A DNA stretch of 36,602 nt from Caulobacteraceae bacterium (GTDB lineage: Bacteria > Pseudomonadota > Alphaproteobacteria > Caulobacterales > Caulobacteraceae): NCBI GenBank assembly GCA_947478785.1, contig CANJXI010000038.1, positions 1-36,602 on the forward strand, read 5' to 3'. The notes under the pieces were generated by a model. That model searched no databases. It was not told the origin of the DNA and saw nothing but the letters and a program-made list of their open reading frames with translations. Made by a program: the position numbers and the translations under genes. Each line of letters begins with the position of its first letter. Position 1 is the first letter of the stretch. Shown one piece after another: positions 1 through 7,046 of this stretch.

Positions 1-101
1 CACACCTCTTCGGGAGACGCCTCCAGCCAGCGCGTCAGACGGGCGGTCACCGTCGCGCCTTCGCGTCCAAAGGTCGTGGGGCCGAGTTCAGGATCCGCCA
101 T
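1..101 (-). CDS. SRPBCC/AHSA1-type protein, N-terminal fragment (runs off left edge)
   Basis: Only the first 33 codons are present, reading leftwards from an ATG at 101-99. A near-perfect Shine-Dalgarno (AGGAGGTGA) lies at about 104-112. The translated piece ends in RLTRWLEASPEEVW, which matches the usual opening of SRPBCC-fold (polyketide cyclase / Hsp90-activator-like) proteins, where a first beta strand is followed by a helix with the pattern 'a..eevW'. These proteins bind hydrophobic ligands in a deep pocket, but the fragment is too short to name one. A TTGAC-N4-GTCAA palindrome lies 48 bases upstream and may control it. The family call is an inference from about 14 residues. Confidence 0.5.
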   Translation of the reverse strand, partial: MADPELGPTTFGREGATVTARLTRWLEASPEEV

Positions 102-148
102 GGGTCACCTCCTGACCCGCAGACTAGGCGGGGCGTCAACGGCGCTCG

Positions 149-162
149 TTGACTCAGGTCAA
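149..162. promoter_or_regulatory. FNR/FixK-type palindrome
   Basis: TTGAC-TCAG-GTCAA is a perfect inverted repeat with 5-base arms and a 4-base spacer, the geometry of CRP/FNR-family sites such as FixK (TTGAT-N4-ATCAA and variants). Its centre (155.5) is about 54 bases from the ATG of the minus-strand SRPBCC gene. A start of transcription near 114, just outside the Shine-Dalgarno, would place the site at -41.5, the classic activator position. It is also 69 bases upstream of the tRNA. The site is seen directly; the regulator and target are inferred. Confidence 0.45.
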
Positions 163-230
163 GACCGGAAGCGGTTGCTCCGCAGCGGCCTAAACGGCTA
201 AGGAGGGCCGGCCCGATCGGGCCACCAGAC

Positions 231-306
231 GCCGGATTAGCTCAGCTGGTAGAGCAGCGGTTTTGTAAACCGAAGGTCACGGGTTCGAGTCCTGTATCCG
301 GCACCA
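231..306 (+). tRNA. tRNA-Thr (anticodon UGU)
   Basis: This is a 76-base cloverleaf. The 7-bp acceptor stem pairs GCCGGAT with ATCCGGC, the D stem pairs GCTC with GAGC, and the anticodon loop TTTGTAA carries TGT at 264-266. The T arm contains the invariant GGTTCGAGTCC, and the 3' CCA is encoded. UGU reads threonine ACN codons, chiefly ACA and ACG. The YaiI-family gene starts 20 bases downstream on the same strand and may be cotranscribed. Confidence 0.97.
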
Positions 307-325
307 TCCTCCCCAAGGGCGGCCC

Positions 326-778
326 ATGCGCATCTTCATCGACGCCGACGCCTGCCCGGTGAAGGACGAGGTCTACAAGGTGGCCGCCCGCTATGGCCTG
401 ACCACCACCGTGGTCTCCAACAGCTTCATCGCCATCCCGCCGTCGAAGCTGATCGAGCGGATGATCGTCGACGCCGGTCCCGACGTGGCCGACGACTGGA
501 TCGCCGAGCGGGTCGCGCCATCCGACATCGTCATCACCAACGACATCCCGCTGGCCGACCGGGTGATCAAGGCGGGCGGCGCCGCGATCGCGCCCAACGG
601 GCGGCCGTTCACGCCGGATTCCATCGGCTCGGCGCTGGCCTCGCGGGCCATCGGCGAGCACATCCGTTCCATGGGCGAGGTCACCGGCGGGCCACGGCCC
701 TTCTCTCCCGCCGACCGCTCGAAGTTCCTGCAGGCGCTGGATGAAGCCGTCCACCGGGAGCGGCGCAAGGCGCGCTGA
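326..778 (+). CDS. YaiI/YqxD (DUF188, UPF0178) family protein
   Basis: The 150-residue product has the full length and hallmark sequence of the YaiI/YqxD family. It opens with IFIDADACPVKDEV, has a central DIVITNDIPLADRVI segment, and a tail with GGPRPFSPADRSKF. The family adopts a PIN-like fold with clustered acidic residues (D7, D9 and the TND motif) that could bind metal. A nuclease role has been suggested by fold, but no function is established. The ATG at 326 begins right at the conserved motif, 20 bases after the tRNA, so no longer start is possible without running into the tRNA. The family assignment is confident; the function is unknown. Confidence 0.93.
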   Translation: MRIFIDADACPVKDEVYKVAARYGLTTTVVSNSFIAIPPSKLIERMIVDAGPDVADDWIAERVAPSDIVITNDIPLADRVIKAGGAAIAPNGRPFTPDSIGSALASRAIGEHIRSMGEVTGGPRPFSPADRSKFLQALDEAVHRERRKAR

Positions 779-784
779 GCGGCC

Positions 785-810
785 TTGCATCGGCCTTGCC
801 GTGCGCTAGG
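785..810 (+). promoter_or_regulatory. Possible sigma-70 promoter of the cytochrome c gene
   Basis: TTGCA at 785-789 and GCTAGG at 805-810 resemble the -35 and GCTANA-type -10 elements described for Caulobacter housekeeping promoters. They lie 34 bases upstream of the cytochrome ATG. The match is partial and the only support is position. Confidence 0.3.
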
Positions 811-843
811 TTCCCGGCCGTTTCATGGGATTGGAGGATCTGC

Positions 844-1329
844 ATGCACAGCCTGGGATCGACGTTCGCCGCGGCCGCGCTGGCCGCCACCCTGGCCGGG
901 TGCGGCAACTCCAACCCGGCCGGCGGCAGCGCCAGCCCGCCCGCCGCCTCGCCGCCCACCGAGGCGGAGATGGAGGCCGCCCAGCCCGCCCTGCCCGCGC
1001 CCTACAACACCGCCGACCTGGCCAATGGGGCCGCTAAGTTCGCGCTCTGCGCCTCGTGCCACACCCTGGCCGAGGGCGGCCCGAGCATGACCGGCCCGAA
1101 CCTGCACGGCGTCTTCGGACGCAAGGCCGCCAGCCTGGAGACGTTCCACTATTCCGACGCTCTGAAGGCCAAGGGCTGGACCTGGGACGCCGGGCGCCTC
1201 GACACCTGGATCACCGACCCGAAGGCCGACGTGCCGGGCACCAAGATGACCTTCGTGGGCCTCAGCGACTCCAAGGACCGCACCGACGTGATCGCCTATG
1301 TGATGCTGCAGACGGGCTACAAGCCCTGA
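844..1329 (+). CDS. Class I cytochrome c, predicted lipoprotein
   Basis: The 161-residue protein has a short hydrophobic N-terminus ending in a lipobox (LAGC, Cys20), then a Pro/Ala/Ser-rich linker to about residue 55. The heme c domain follows, with CASCH (Cys69, Cys72, His73) as covalent heme site and proximal ligand and Met135 (GTKM) as likely distal ligand. The GPNLHGVFGRKA segment and the C-terminal helix are those of mitochondrial/c2-type cytochromes. It should carry electrons on the periplasmic side of the inner membrane, tethered by lipid. The start at 844 is chosen because it gives a proper signal and has GGAGG 7 bases upstream; an upstream ATG at 796 would spoil the signal. The redox partners are not encoded nearby. 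Confidence 0.92.
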   Translation: MHSLGSTFAAAALAATLAGCGNSNPAGGSASPPAASPPTEAEMEAAQPALPAPYNTADLANGAAKFALCASCHTLAEGGPSMTGPNLHGVFGRKAASLETFHYSDALKAKGWTWDAGRLDTWITDPKADVPGTKMTFVGLSDSKDRTDVIAYVMLQTGYKP

Positions 1330-1519
1330 CCTTCACCCGCATCGCGGCAGGCGCGGGCGTCACACAACCTTGACGCGTACATATGGCGAGTGCATCGTGG
1401 CGCCGTCGAACCCGCACGCTTGATAGCCAGTCGACATCCGCGTCGGCGCGTTCCCAGCGACCGGGCGCATTGAATCGGTTCCCGGACAATCCCCCGCCCG
1501 GAGCCGGCTCTGATCAGCT
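1330..1519 (+). other. Long untranslated stretch between cytochrome c and its terminator
   Basis: About 190 bases separate the cytochrome stop codon from the hairpin at 1520. I see no convincing protein in either direction. A TTGACG at 1370-1375 could be a -35 box, but no good -10 follows at the right distance. The stretch is either a long 3' untranslated region or a small RNA ending at the terminator. Confidence 0.4.
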
Positions 1520-1551
1520 GGCCTTCCCCGTCACTGGGGAAGGCCGTTTTT
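1520..1551 (+). terminator. Rho-independent terminator
   Basis: The 10-bp stem GGCCTTCCCC / GGGGAAGGCC has a 6-base loop (GTCACT) and is followed by GTTTTT. The T run is only on the plus strand, so it terminates rightward transcription from the cytochrome c gene or from an intervening RNA. It also insulates the convergent RND operon that ends at 1569. Confidence 0.93.
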
Positions 1552-1568
1552 CGAGGGACGCGGACGAT

Positions 1569-4500
1569 CTATTCGGCGGCGTTGGCGACGCCGGCCTTCT
1601 CCACGTCCTCGAAGGCCTCGATACGGCGCGCGGTGGCCTGGGGCGACTTCGTGAACCGCGCGAAGAGGTTGTAGAACACCGGCACCACGAACAGGGTCAC
1701 CATGGTGGCGAAGATCGCGCCGAAGAAGATGGTCACGCCGATGGTCTTGCGGCTCTCGCCGCCGGCCCCGCCGTAGACGATCAGCGGGATGGCCCCGGCC
1801 GCCGCAGAGATCGACGTCATGATGATCGGCCGCAGGCGGAGCGAGGCGCTCTCCAGCACCGCCTCGCGGATCGACAGGCCCTGGTCGCGCAGCTGGTTGG
1901 CGAACTCGACGATCAGGATGCCGTTCTTGGCGGCGATGCCCACCAGGATGATCAGGCCGATCTGGCTGTAGGTGTTCATCGTCGAGCCGGCGATCAGCAG
2001 GCCGAACAGTCCGCCCACCGCCGCCACCGGCACCGTGAGCATGATCACCGCAGGGTGGATCCAGCTCTCGAACTGCGCGGCCAGCACCAGGAAGACCAGC
2101 AACAGGGCCAGTCCGAAGGCTAGGCCGACCGAGCCGCCGGCCTCCAGGTAGTCGCGCGCCATGCCACCCCACTTGTAGTTCAACCCCGTGGGCTGTTTCG
2201 CCAGTTCGTTCTGGAAGAACGTCACCGCCTCGCCGACCGTGTAGCCAGGGTTGAGTTGAACGGACAAGGTGATCGACCGCTGACGATCAACTCTGGGCCG
2301 ATTGGGAGTGTCGCCGACGACCTTGGTGGTGACCACCGAGGCCAGCGGCACGGTCGTGCCGCCGGACGTGCGCACATAGACGCTGTTCAGGTCCTGCTCG
2401 CTCTGCCGGCGGGCGCGGTCGGTCTGCAGGATGACGTCATATTCCTGGCCGGACTTCAGGTAGGTGGTCACCCGCTCCGATCCGAACAGCGCCTGAAGGG
2501 CCTCTCCGATGGACTGGGCCGACACCCCGAGCGAAGCAGCCTTTTCACGATCGATGTCGACCAGCACGCGCGGGCTGGTAGGCTCATATTCTATGCGCGC
2601 CCTGGCGAGACCCGGATTGTCCTGCGCCGCGCTGAGCAGCGGCTGGATCGCGGCGTTGATCTCCGGATATTCGTCGCCCAGCACAATCAGGTCGATGTTG
2701 CCACCCCCGCCGCCCCCGCCGCCGCCCGGGCCGCCGCCGCCCCGCTGCAAGCCGGGGCGAACGGAGGTGATCACCCGCGCGGACGTAATGGTCGAGAATT
2801 CGCGATTGAGCTGCGCGGCCAGATCCTGGGAGGTGATGCCGCTCCGGGTGTCCGGCAAGATTAGGTTGCCGCTGCCGGTGTTGAACGAACTGCTGAAGAA
2901 GCCCGGCGTTGACATCACATAGCGTTGGAGAGTCCCTTCCTTCATCAGGGAAAGGAGCCGCTTCTCGGCCTGTTTGGAGGCCTTGAGTGTGTAGTCGTAC
3001 CCAGCGCCTTCCGGGGCCTGGATACTGAGCATCACCTGACGGCGATCCTCGGTAGGCACCAGTTCCCGCGGTAGCGCCTGGAAGAGACCGAAGGCCACGA
3101 TCGCCAGCCCGCCCACCAAGGCGAACGCCGCGATGCTGGCCGAGCGCCGGCCAAGCAGCATGTCAAGCGACGCGTGGTAGGAACTGCGCAACTTGCCCAT
3201 GGCCCCGTCCACGCGGCGCGCCAGGAATCCCTCGCCTTGCGCCGGGCGCAGGAGCTTCGACGCAAGCATCGGCGACAAGGTGAGCGCCAGCAGGGCCGAG
3301 AAGCCCACGGCCGCAGCGATCGCAACGGCCAGTTCGACGAAGAGCCGCCCGATGTAGCCCGGCATGAACATCAGCGGTGCAAACACCGAGATCAGGACGA
3401 TGGTAGTGGCTACCACCGCGAAAAATACCTGCCGGGCGCCCCGCTGCGCTGCGACGATAGGCGGCTCGCCCTCGTCGATCCGCCTTTGAATATTCTCGAC
3501 CACGACTATGGCGTCATCGACGACGAGGCCAATGGCCAGCACCAGGGCCAGCAGGGTGAGCAGATTGATGGAGAACCCCAACGGGGCCATGACGATAAAG
3601 GTCGACAGGATGCAGATCGGCGCGACGATCGAGGGGATCAGCGCGGCGCGCCAGGTGCCCAGGAACAGGTAGTTCACCAGCGCCACCAGGGCGAGCGAAA
3701 TGCCCATTGTGATCCAGACCTCCTGGATCGCGTGGCGAGTGAAGGTGGTGAAGTCCACCGCGATCGACAGCTTGGTGCCCTTGGGCAAGGTCCGGTTGAT
3801 CTCGGCGATGGTCTTCTGGACCCCATCGGCGATTTCCAGGTCGTTGGCTTGGGACTGCCGGCTGATGAACAGGCCGACCTGGTTCTCGCCGTTTGAGCGG
3901 AACCACTGGCGGTGCTCGCTGGGGCCCTCTTCAACACGGGCGATGTCGCCGAGCCGGGTGATGTAGTCGTTGGCGCCGGTGCTCGCAGTAGTCGTCACCG
4001 TCGAGCGTGCTCCTGCCGCCGCCCCGGCGCCGGCGGACGTCCCGCCCAGCGCGGCTCCAGTCTGGGGCGAGGTCGACGCCGACCGGACGCCGACCGGCGT
4101 CACCGGCAAGCGAGCGAAGTCTTCGGCCGTCGCGTAGCCGCGCGCCACGCGAATGGTGAAGTCCTTGGCGGGAGCCTCCAGCGCGCCCGCCGGCAATTCC
4201 AGGTTCTGGCTCCTGAGAGCAGCCTGAACATCGTCGACCGTTATGCCGCGCGCCGCCATCCGATCCGGATCGAGCCATATCCGCATCGCATAGCTCGGCG
4301 CCCCGCCGACCCCGACCTGGCCGACACCCGGGATCGTCGAGAATCGCTCCACCAGATATCGGTTCGCGTAATCCGCGAGTTCCAGCGAGTTCAGCGTCGT
4401 CGACGTGAGGCTCATGAAGACGATCGGCTGTGCGTCAGCGTTGGCTTTGGCGATTTGCGGCGCGTCGACTTCATCGGGAAGCTGGTTCGCCACCCGTCCG

Positions 4501-4835
4501 ACCGCATCGCGCACGTCGTTGGCCGCCTGGTCGAGATTCCGGTCGAGGGTAAAGGAAATGCTGATCCGCGACGTGCCGTCGCGCGACTGGGAGTTCACCC
4601 GGTCGATCCCCTGGATGCCCGAGACCTGACGCTCGATCGCTTGGGTGATCCGTTCCTCGACCACCTCAGCGGACGCCCCGCGATAGGTGGTCTGCACCGA
4701 GACAACCGGCGGGTCGACGCTCGGCAGCTCTCGGACCGGGATGGCGGTGAACGAGGCCAGCCCCACGACGCTCAGGATGATCGCGGCCACCGCGGCGAAT
4801 ACCGGTCTCCGGACAGAGAGGTCGGAGAGGTTCAT
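1569..4835 (-). CDS. RND (HAE1/AcrB-type) multidrug efflux pump, inner-membrane subunit
   Basis: The 1088-residue protein is a hydrophobe/amphiphile RND pump that exports compounds using the proton gradient. It shows the N-terminal RRPVFA helix, two periplasmic porter regions and 12 predicted membrane helices. The proton relay is intact: Asp440-Asp441 in helix 4 (GLVVDDAIVV) and Lys970 in helix 10 (GIAAKNGIL). It is about 40-50 residues longer than typical. There is a Ser/Thr/Ala/Gly-rich insert near residues 251-289 and an almost pure glycine run near 699-712, encoded by the CCGCC-rich tract around 2701-2745. Its ATG overlaps the stop of the membrane fusion gene by 4 bases, so the two are one operon. 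Neither an outer-membrane channel nor a regulator gene is adjacent. Substrates cannot be told from sequence. Confidence 0.95.
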   Translation of the reverse strand: MNLSDLSVRRPVFAAVAAIILSVVGLASFTAIPVRELPSVDPPVVSVQTTYRGASAEVVEERITQAIERQVSGIQGIDRVNSQSRDGTSRISISFTLDRNLDQAANDVRDAVGRVANQLPDEVDAPQIAKANADAQPIVFMSLTSTTLNSLELADYANRYLVERFSTIPGVGQVGVGGAPSYAMRIWLDPDRMAARGITVDDVQAALRSQNLELPAGALEAPAKDFTIRVARGYATAEDFARLPVTPVGVRSASTSPQTGAALGGTSAGAGAAAGARSTVTTTASTGANDYITRLGDIARVEEGPSEHRQWFRSNGENQVGLFISRQSQANDLEIADGVQKTIAEINRTLPKGTKLSIAVDFTTFTRHAIQEVWITMGISLALVALVNYLFLGTWRAALIPSIVAPICILSTFIVMAPLGFSINLLTLLALVLAIGLVVDDAIVVVENIQRRIDEGEPPIVAAQRGARQVFFAVVATTIVLISVFAPLMFMPGYIGRLFVELAVAIAAAVGFSALLALTLSPMLASKLLRPAQGEGFLARRVDGAMGKLRSSYHASLDMLLGRRSASIAAFALVGGLAIVAFGLFQALPRELVPTEDRRQVMLSIQAPEGAGYDYTLKASKQAEKRLLSLMKEGTLQRYVMSTPGFFSSSFNTGSGNLILPDTRSGITSQDLAAQLNREFSTITSARVITSVRPGLQRGGGGPGGGGGGGGGNIDLIVLGDEYPEINAAIQPLLSAAQDNPGLARARIEYEPTSPRVLVDIDREKAASLGVSAQSIGEALQALFGSERVTTYLKSGQEYDVILQTDRARRQSEQDLNSVYVRTSGGTTVPLASVVTTKVVGDTPNRPRVDRQRSITLSVQLNPGYTVGEAVTFFQNELAKQPTGLNYKWGGMARDYLEAGGSVGLAFGLALLLVFLVLAAQFESWIHPAVIMLTVPVAAVGGLFGLLIAGSTMNTYSQIGLIILVGIAAKNGILIVEFANQLRDQGLSIREAVLESASLRLRPIIMTSISAAAGAIPLIVYGGAGGESRKTIGVTIFFGAIFATMVTLFVVPVFYNLFARFTKSPQATARRIEAFEDVEKAGVANAAE

Positions 4836-6004
4836 GCGGCGGGCCGCCGGCCTGTCGGCGCGGCGCGCGCACCCAGCACGCGCACGGGTTGGCCCGGCTG
4901 GACCTTGTTAAGGCCGTCCGCAACAACCTCCTCGCCAGCCTTCGCACCCTCGCGAATCTCGACGAAGCCCCCCTGTCGAAGGCCCGTGACGACCGGCCGT
5001 TGCTCGGCCGTGGTCCGATTGCCCACGGTGTGCAGCACGTAGACGAAGGCCGCCTCACCCTGCACGGAAACCGCCGATTCCTGGACAGAGGGACTCGTGC
5101 GGACGCCGCGAGCGACACCAACCCGCACCATCATCCCGGGCTTCAGGCGCCGGGACGGATTGGGGAACTCGGCCCGCGCGGTGAGCGCGCGGGTGCGTTC
5201 GTCGACCCGGGTGTCGAGCTTGGCGATCCGCCCGTTGATCGTCTCGCCGGGGTAGGCGTCGACCTTGGCGGTGATCGCCTGCCCCTCCGAGATCTGGGCC
5301 AGGTAGCGTTCGGGCACCTGGAAATCGACGCGCATGGCCGAGAGGTCGTCCAGGGTCACGATAGGCGCCCCCGGGTTGACCAGCGCGCCCGGCGCCACGT
5401 CGGACAGGCCGACGACCCCCGCGAAGGGCGCGCGGATCGTCCGGTCGTTCTGGCGGGCCTTGGCGGCCATCACATCGGCCTCGGCCGAGCGCCAGGCGGC
5501 CTCGTACTGGTCGATGGCCGACTTGGCGGCGTACCCCTGCTCGCCGAGCGTCTTGTAGCGGTCGTAGGCGCGCTTGGCCTGCACCAGGCGGGCCTGGGCC
5601 TGGACGGCGCCGGCGTCCTGCTCGGTGTTGCGGAGTTCGACCAGCACCGCCCCGCGCGGCACCCACTGGCCGTCGGCGAACCGCACGCGGTCGACCAGCT
5701 GGGTGGCGGCGGCGGTCAGGGTGACGGACTGGCGGCCCTTGGCCACGCCCAGGACCTCAAGCTCGTCGGTGAAACCGCGCGGCTGGATCACGTCAACCGA
5801 GACCGGGGCCGGCCCGCCCATGCCGCCGCGGCCGCCGCCTGACCGGCCCGCGCCGCGCGCGCCGCCGCCCTGAGCCGCGGCCGCGCCGCCGGAAGCGCCG
5901 CCTGGCCCCTTACCCTTGGCGCTCGCCAGCTTCAGCCCGCCGGCCACCACCATCAGGATCAGGACAGCAAGCGCGCTGATCAGGAAAAAATGCCGTCGCA
6001 ACAA
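4832..6004 (-). CDS. RND efflux membrane fusion protein (periplasmic adaptor)
   Basis: The 390-residue adaptor links the inner-membrane RND pump to an outer-membrane channel. An N-terminal hydrophobic anchor (about 7-23) is followed by a Gly/Ala-rich linker (about 31-64). Next come the lipoyl halves, a short coiled-coil hairpin (AQARLVQAKRAYDRYKTL region), the IRAPFAGVVG motif and beta-barrel segments (PERYLAQISEGQ, FPNPSRRLKPGMMVRV). The start is a TTG at 6004: no ATG exists upstream before an in-frame stop, and GGAG sits 9 bases upstream. The first gene of the operon, it has the operator-like repeat at 6062-6104 just before it. The glycine-rich linker mirrors the glycine run in the pump. 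Confidence 0.93.
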   Translation of the reverse strand: MLRRHFFLISALAVLILMVVAGGLKLASAKGKGPGGASGGAAAAQGGGARGAGRSGGGRGGMGGPAPVSVDVIQPRGFTDELEVLGVAKGRQSVTLTAAATQLVDRVRFADGQWVPRGAVLVELRNTEQDAGAVQAQARLVQAKRAYDRYKTLGEQGYAAKSAIDQYEAAWRSAEADVMAAKARQNDRTIRAPFAGVVGLSDVAPGALVNPGAPIVTLDDLSAMRVDFQVPERYLAQISEGQAITAKVDAYPGETINGRIAKLDTRVDERTRALTARAEFPNPSRRLKPGMMVRVGVARGVRTSPSVQESAVSVQGEAAFVYVLHTVGNRTTAEQRPVVTGLRQGGFVEIREGAKAGEEVVADGLNKVQPGQPVRVLGARAAPTGRRPAA

Positions 6005-6061
6005 ACTGATGGGCTCCGTTGCCTGCGAGGAACTCCAGGCGCTCCAGACGTGACTTCACGC

Positions 6062-6104
6062 GCACGGTTACAGAACCCGCATATACCCCGTTCCGTAACA
6101 GAAC
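6062..6104. promoter_or_regulatory. Two-copy operator-like repeat upstream of the RND operon
   Basis: GTTCCGTAACAGAAC (6090-6104) is a 15-bp pseudo-palindrome (GTTC-n-GT-n-AC-n-GAAC). A second, more degenerate copy at 6062-6076 keeps the right half, GTTACAGAAC; the centres are 28 bp apart. On the minus strand the strong copy directly follows CATAGT, a plausible -10 hexamer with TTGCAG 16 bases before it, so a repressor bound here would cover the transcription start. The geometry fits TetR- or MarR-family dimers. The repeat is seen; the regulator is unknown and not encoded nearby. Confidence 0.5.
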
Positions 6105-6198
6105 TATGGCTCTGCGTTGCGAGTCTGCAACAGCACGTGACCGACCATCGGCCGGCAGCGTATTCTGATATCCGAAATCCTACTGCAGCACACGGAAC

Positions 6199-6975
6199 TC
6201 AGGCGTCATAGCCTGGCAGCGCACGGTCCAGTTTTCGCAGGCATCCCGCCCAGGCCAGCGTTCCGCCGGGCGCGCCGCGGCCGTTGGTCTGGGCCCGCAC
6301 CACCGCCTGGGCGGCTTCCGGCGCCATCAGCACATGGTCCCGGCCCGCCGAAAGCGCCTTCACCTGCATGGTGCAGGCGCGCTCGAGGAAATACATGCCG
6401 TTCCAACACTCCGCCGCCGTCCGGCCGGTCGCCAGCGTGCCGTGGTTGCGCAGCAGCATCAGCGACTTGGCGCCGAGATCCGCCACCAGCCGGTCGCGTT
6501 CCTCGAGGTTCAGCGCGATGCCCTCATAGTCGTGGTAGGCGATCTGCGAATGCACGGCCAAGGCGTGCTGGGTCAGCGGCAACAGGCCCTCGGCCTGGGC
6601 GGCCACCGCGACACCGTCGTCGGAGTGCAGGTGCATGACGAACTGGGCGTCCTCGCGGGCGTGATGGATCGCCGAGTGGATGGTGAAGCCCGCCGGATTG
6701 ATGAAGTGGGAGGTCTCCTGGAGGATGTTCCCGTCCAGGTCGATCTTCACCAGCGACGAGGCGGTGATCTCCTCGAACATCAGCCCGTAGGGATTGATCA
6801 GGAAGTGGTGGTCGGGCCCCGGGATGCGGGCCGAGACGTGGGTGTAGATCAGGTCGTCCCACCCATAGAGCGCCACCAGCCGGTAGAGTGCGGCCAGATC
6901 CACGCGGGTCTGCCATTCCTCGGCGCCGACCTTGCCCTTCAGCGACGTCACGCCGCCAACCGATCCGTCCGCCAT
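6199..6975 (-). CDS. Class II aldolase/adducin family protein
   Basis: This 258-residue protein has the class II aldolase fold. The zinc ligands are His115 and His117 (VMHLHSDD) and His178 (LRNHGTL), and the THVSAR segment near 45-50 belongs to the substrate phosphate or carboxylate pocket. Family members such as fuculose- or ribulose-phosphate enzymes perform metal-dependent retro-aldol cleavage or epimerisation; the adducin-like group is mostly uncharacterised. The start at 6975 has GGGAGG 7 bases upstream, and the longer reading to 7080 lacks support. It lies 71 bases downstream of glycerol kinase on the same strand, so they may be cotranscribed, but a metabolic link is not evident. The substrate is not predictable. 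Confidence 0.9.
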   Translation of the reverse strand: MADGSVGGVTSLKGKVGAEEWQTRVDLAALYRLVALYGWDDLIYTHVSARIPGPDHHFLINPYGLMFEEITASSLVKIDLDGNILQETSHFINPAGFTIHSAIHHAREDAQFVMHLHSDDGVAVAAQAEGLLPLTQHALAVHSQIAYHDYEGIALNLEERDRLVADLGAKSLMLLRNHGTLATGRTAAECWNGMYFLERACTMQVKALSAGRDHVLMAPEAAQAVVRAQTNGRGAPGGTLAWAGCLRKLDRALPGYDA

Positions 6976-7046
6976 GGCGGCCTCCCGTTTCTTGTCGCCG
7001 ACAGGGTCGCGCTCGCGCCGCCCCGGGTCAAGCGCGCTGGCCCGGC

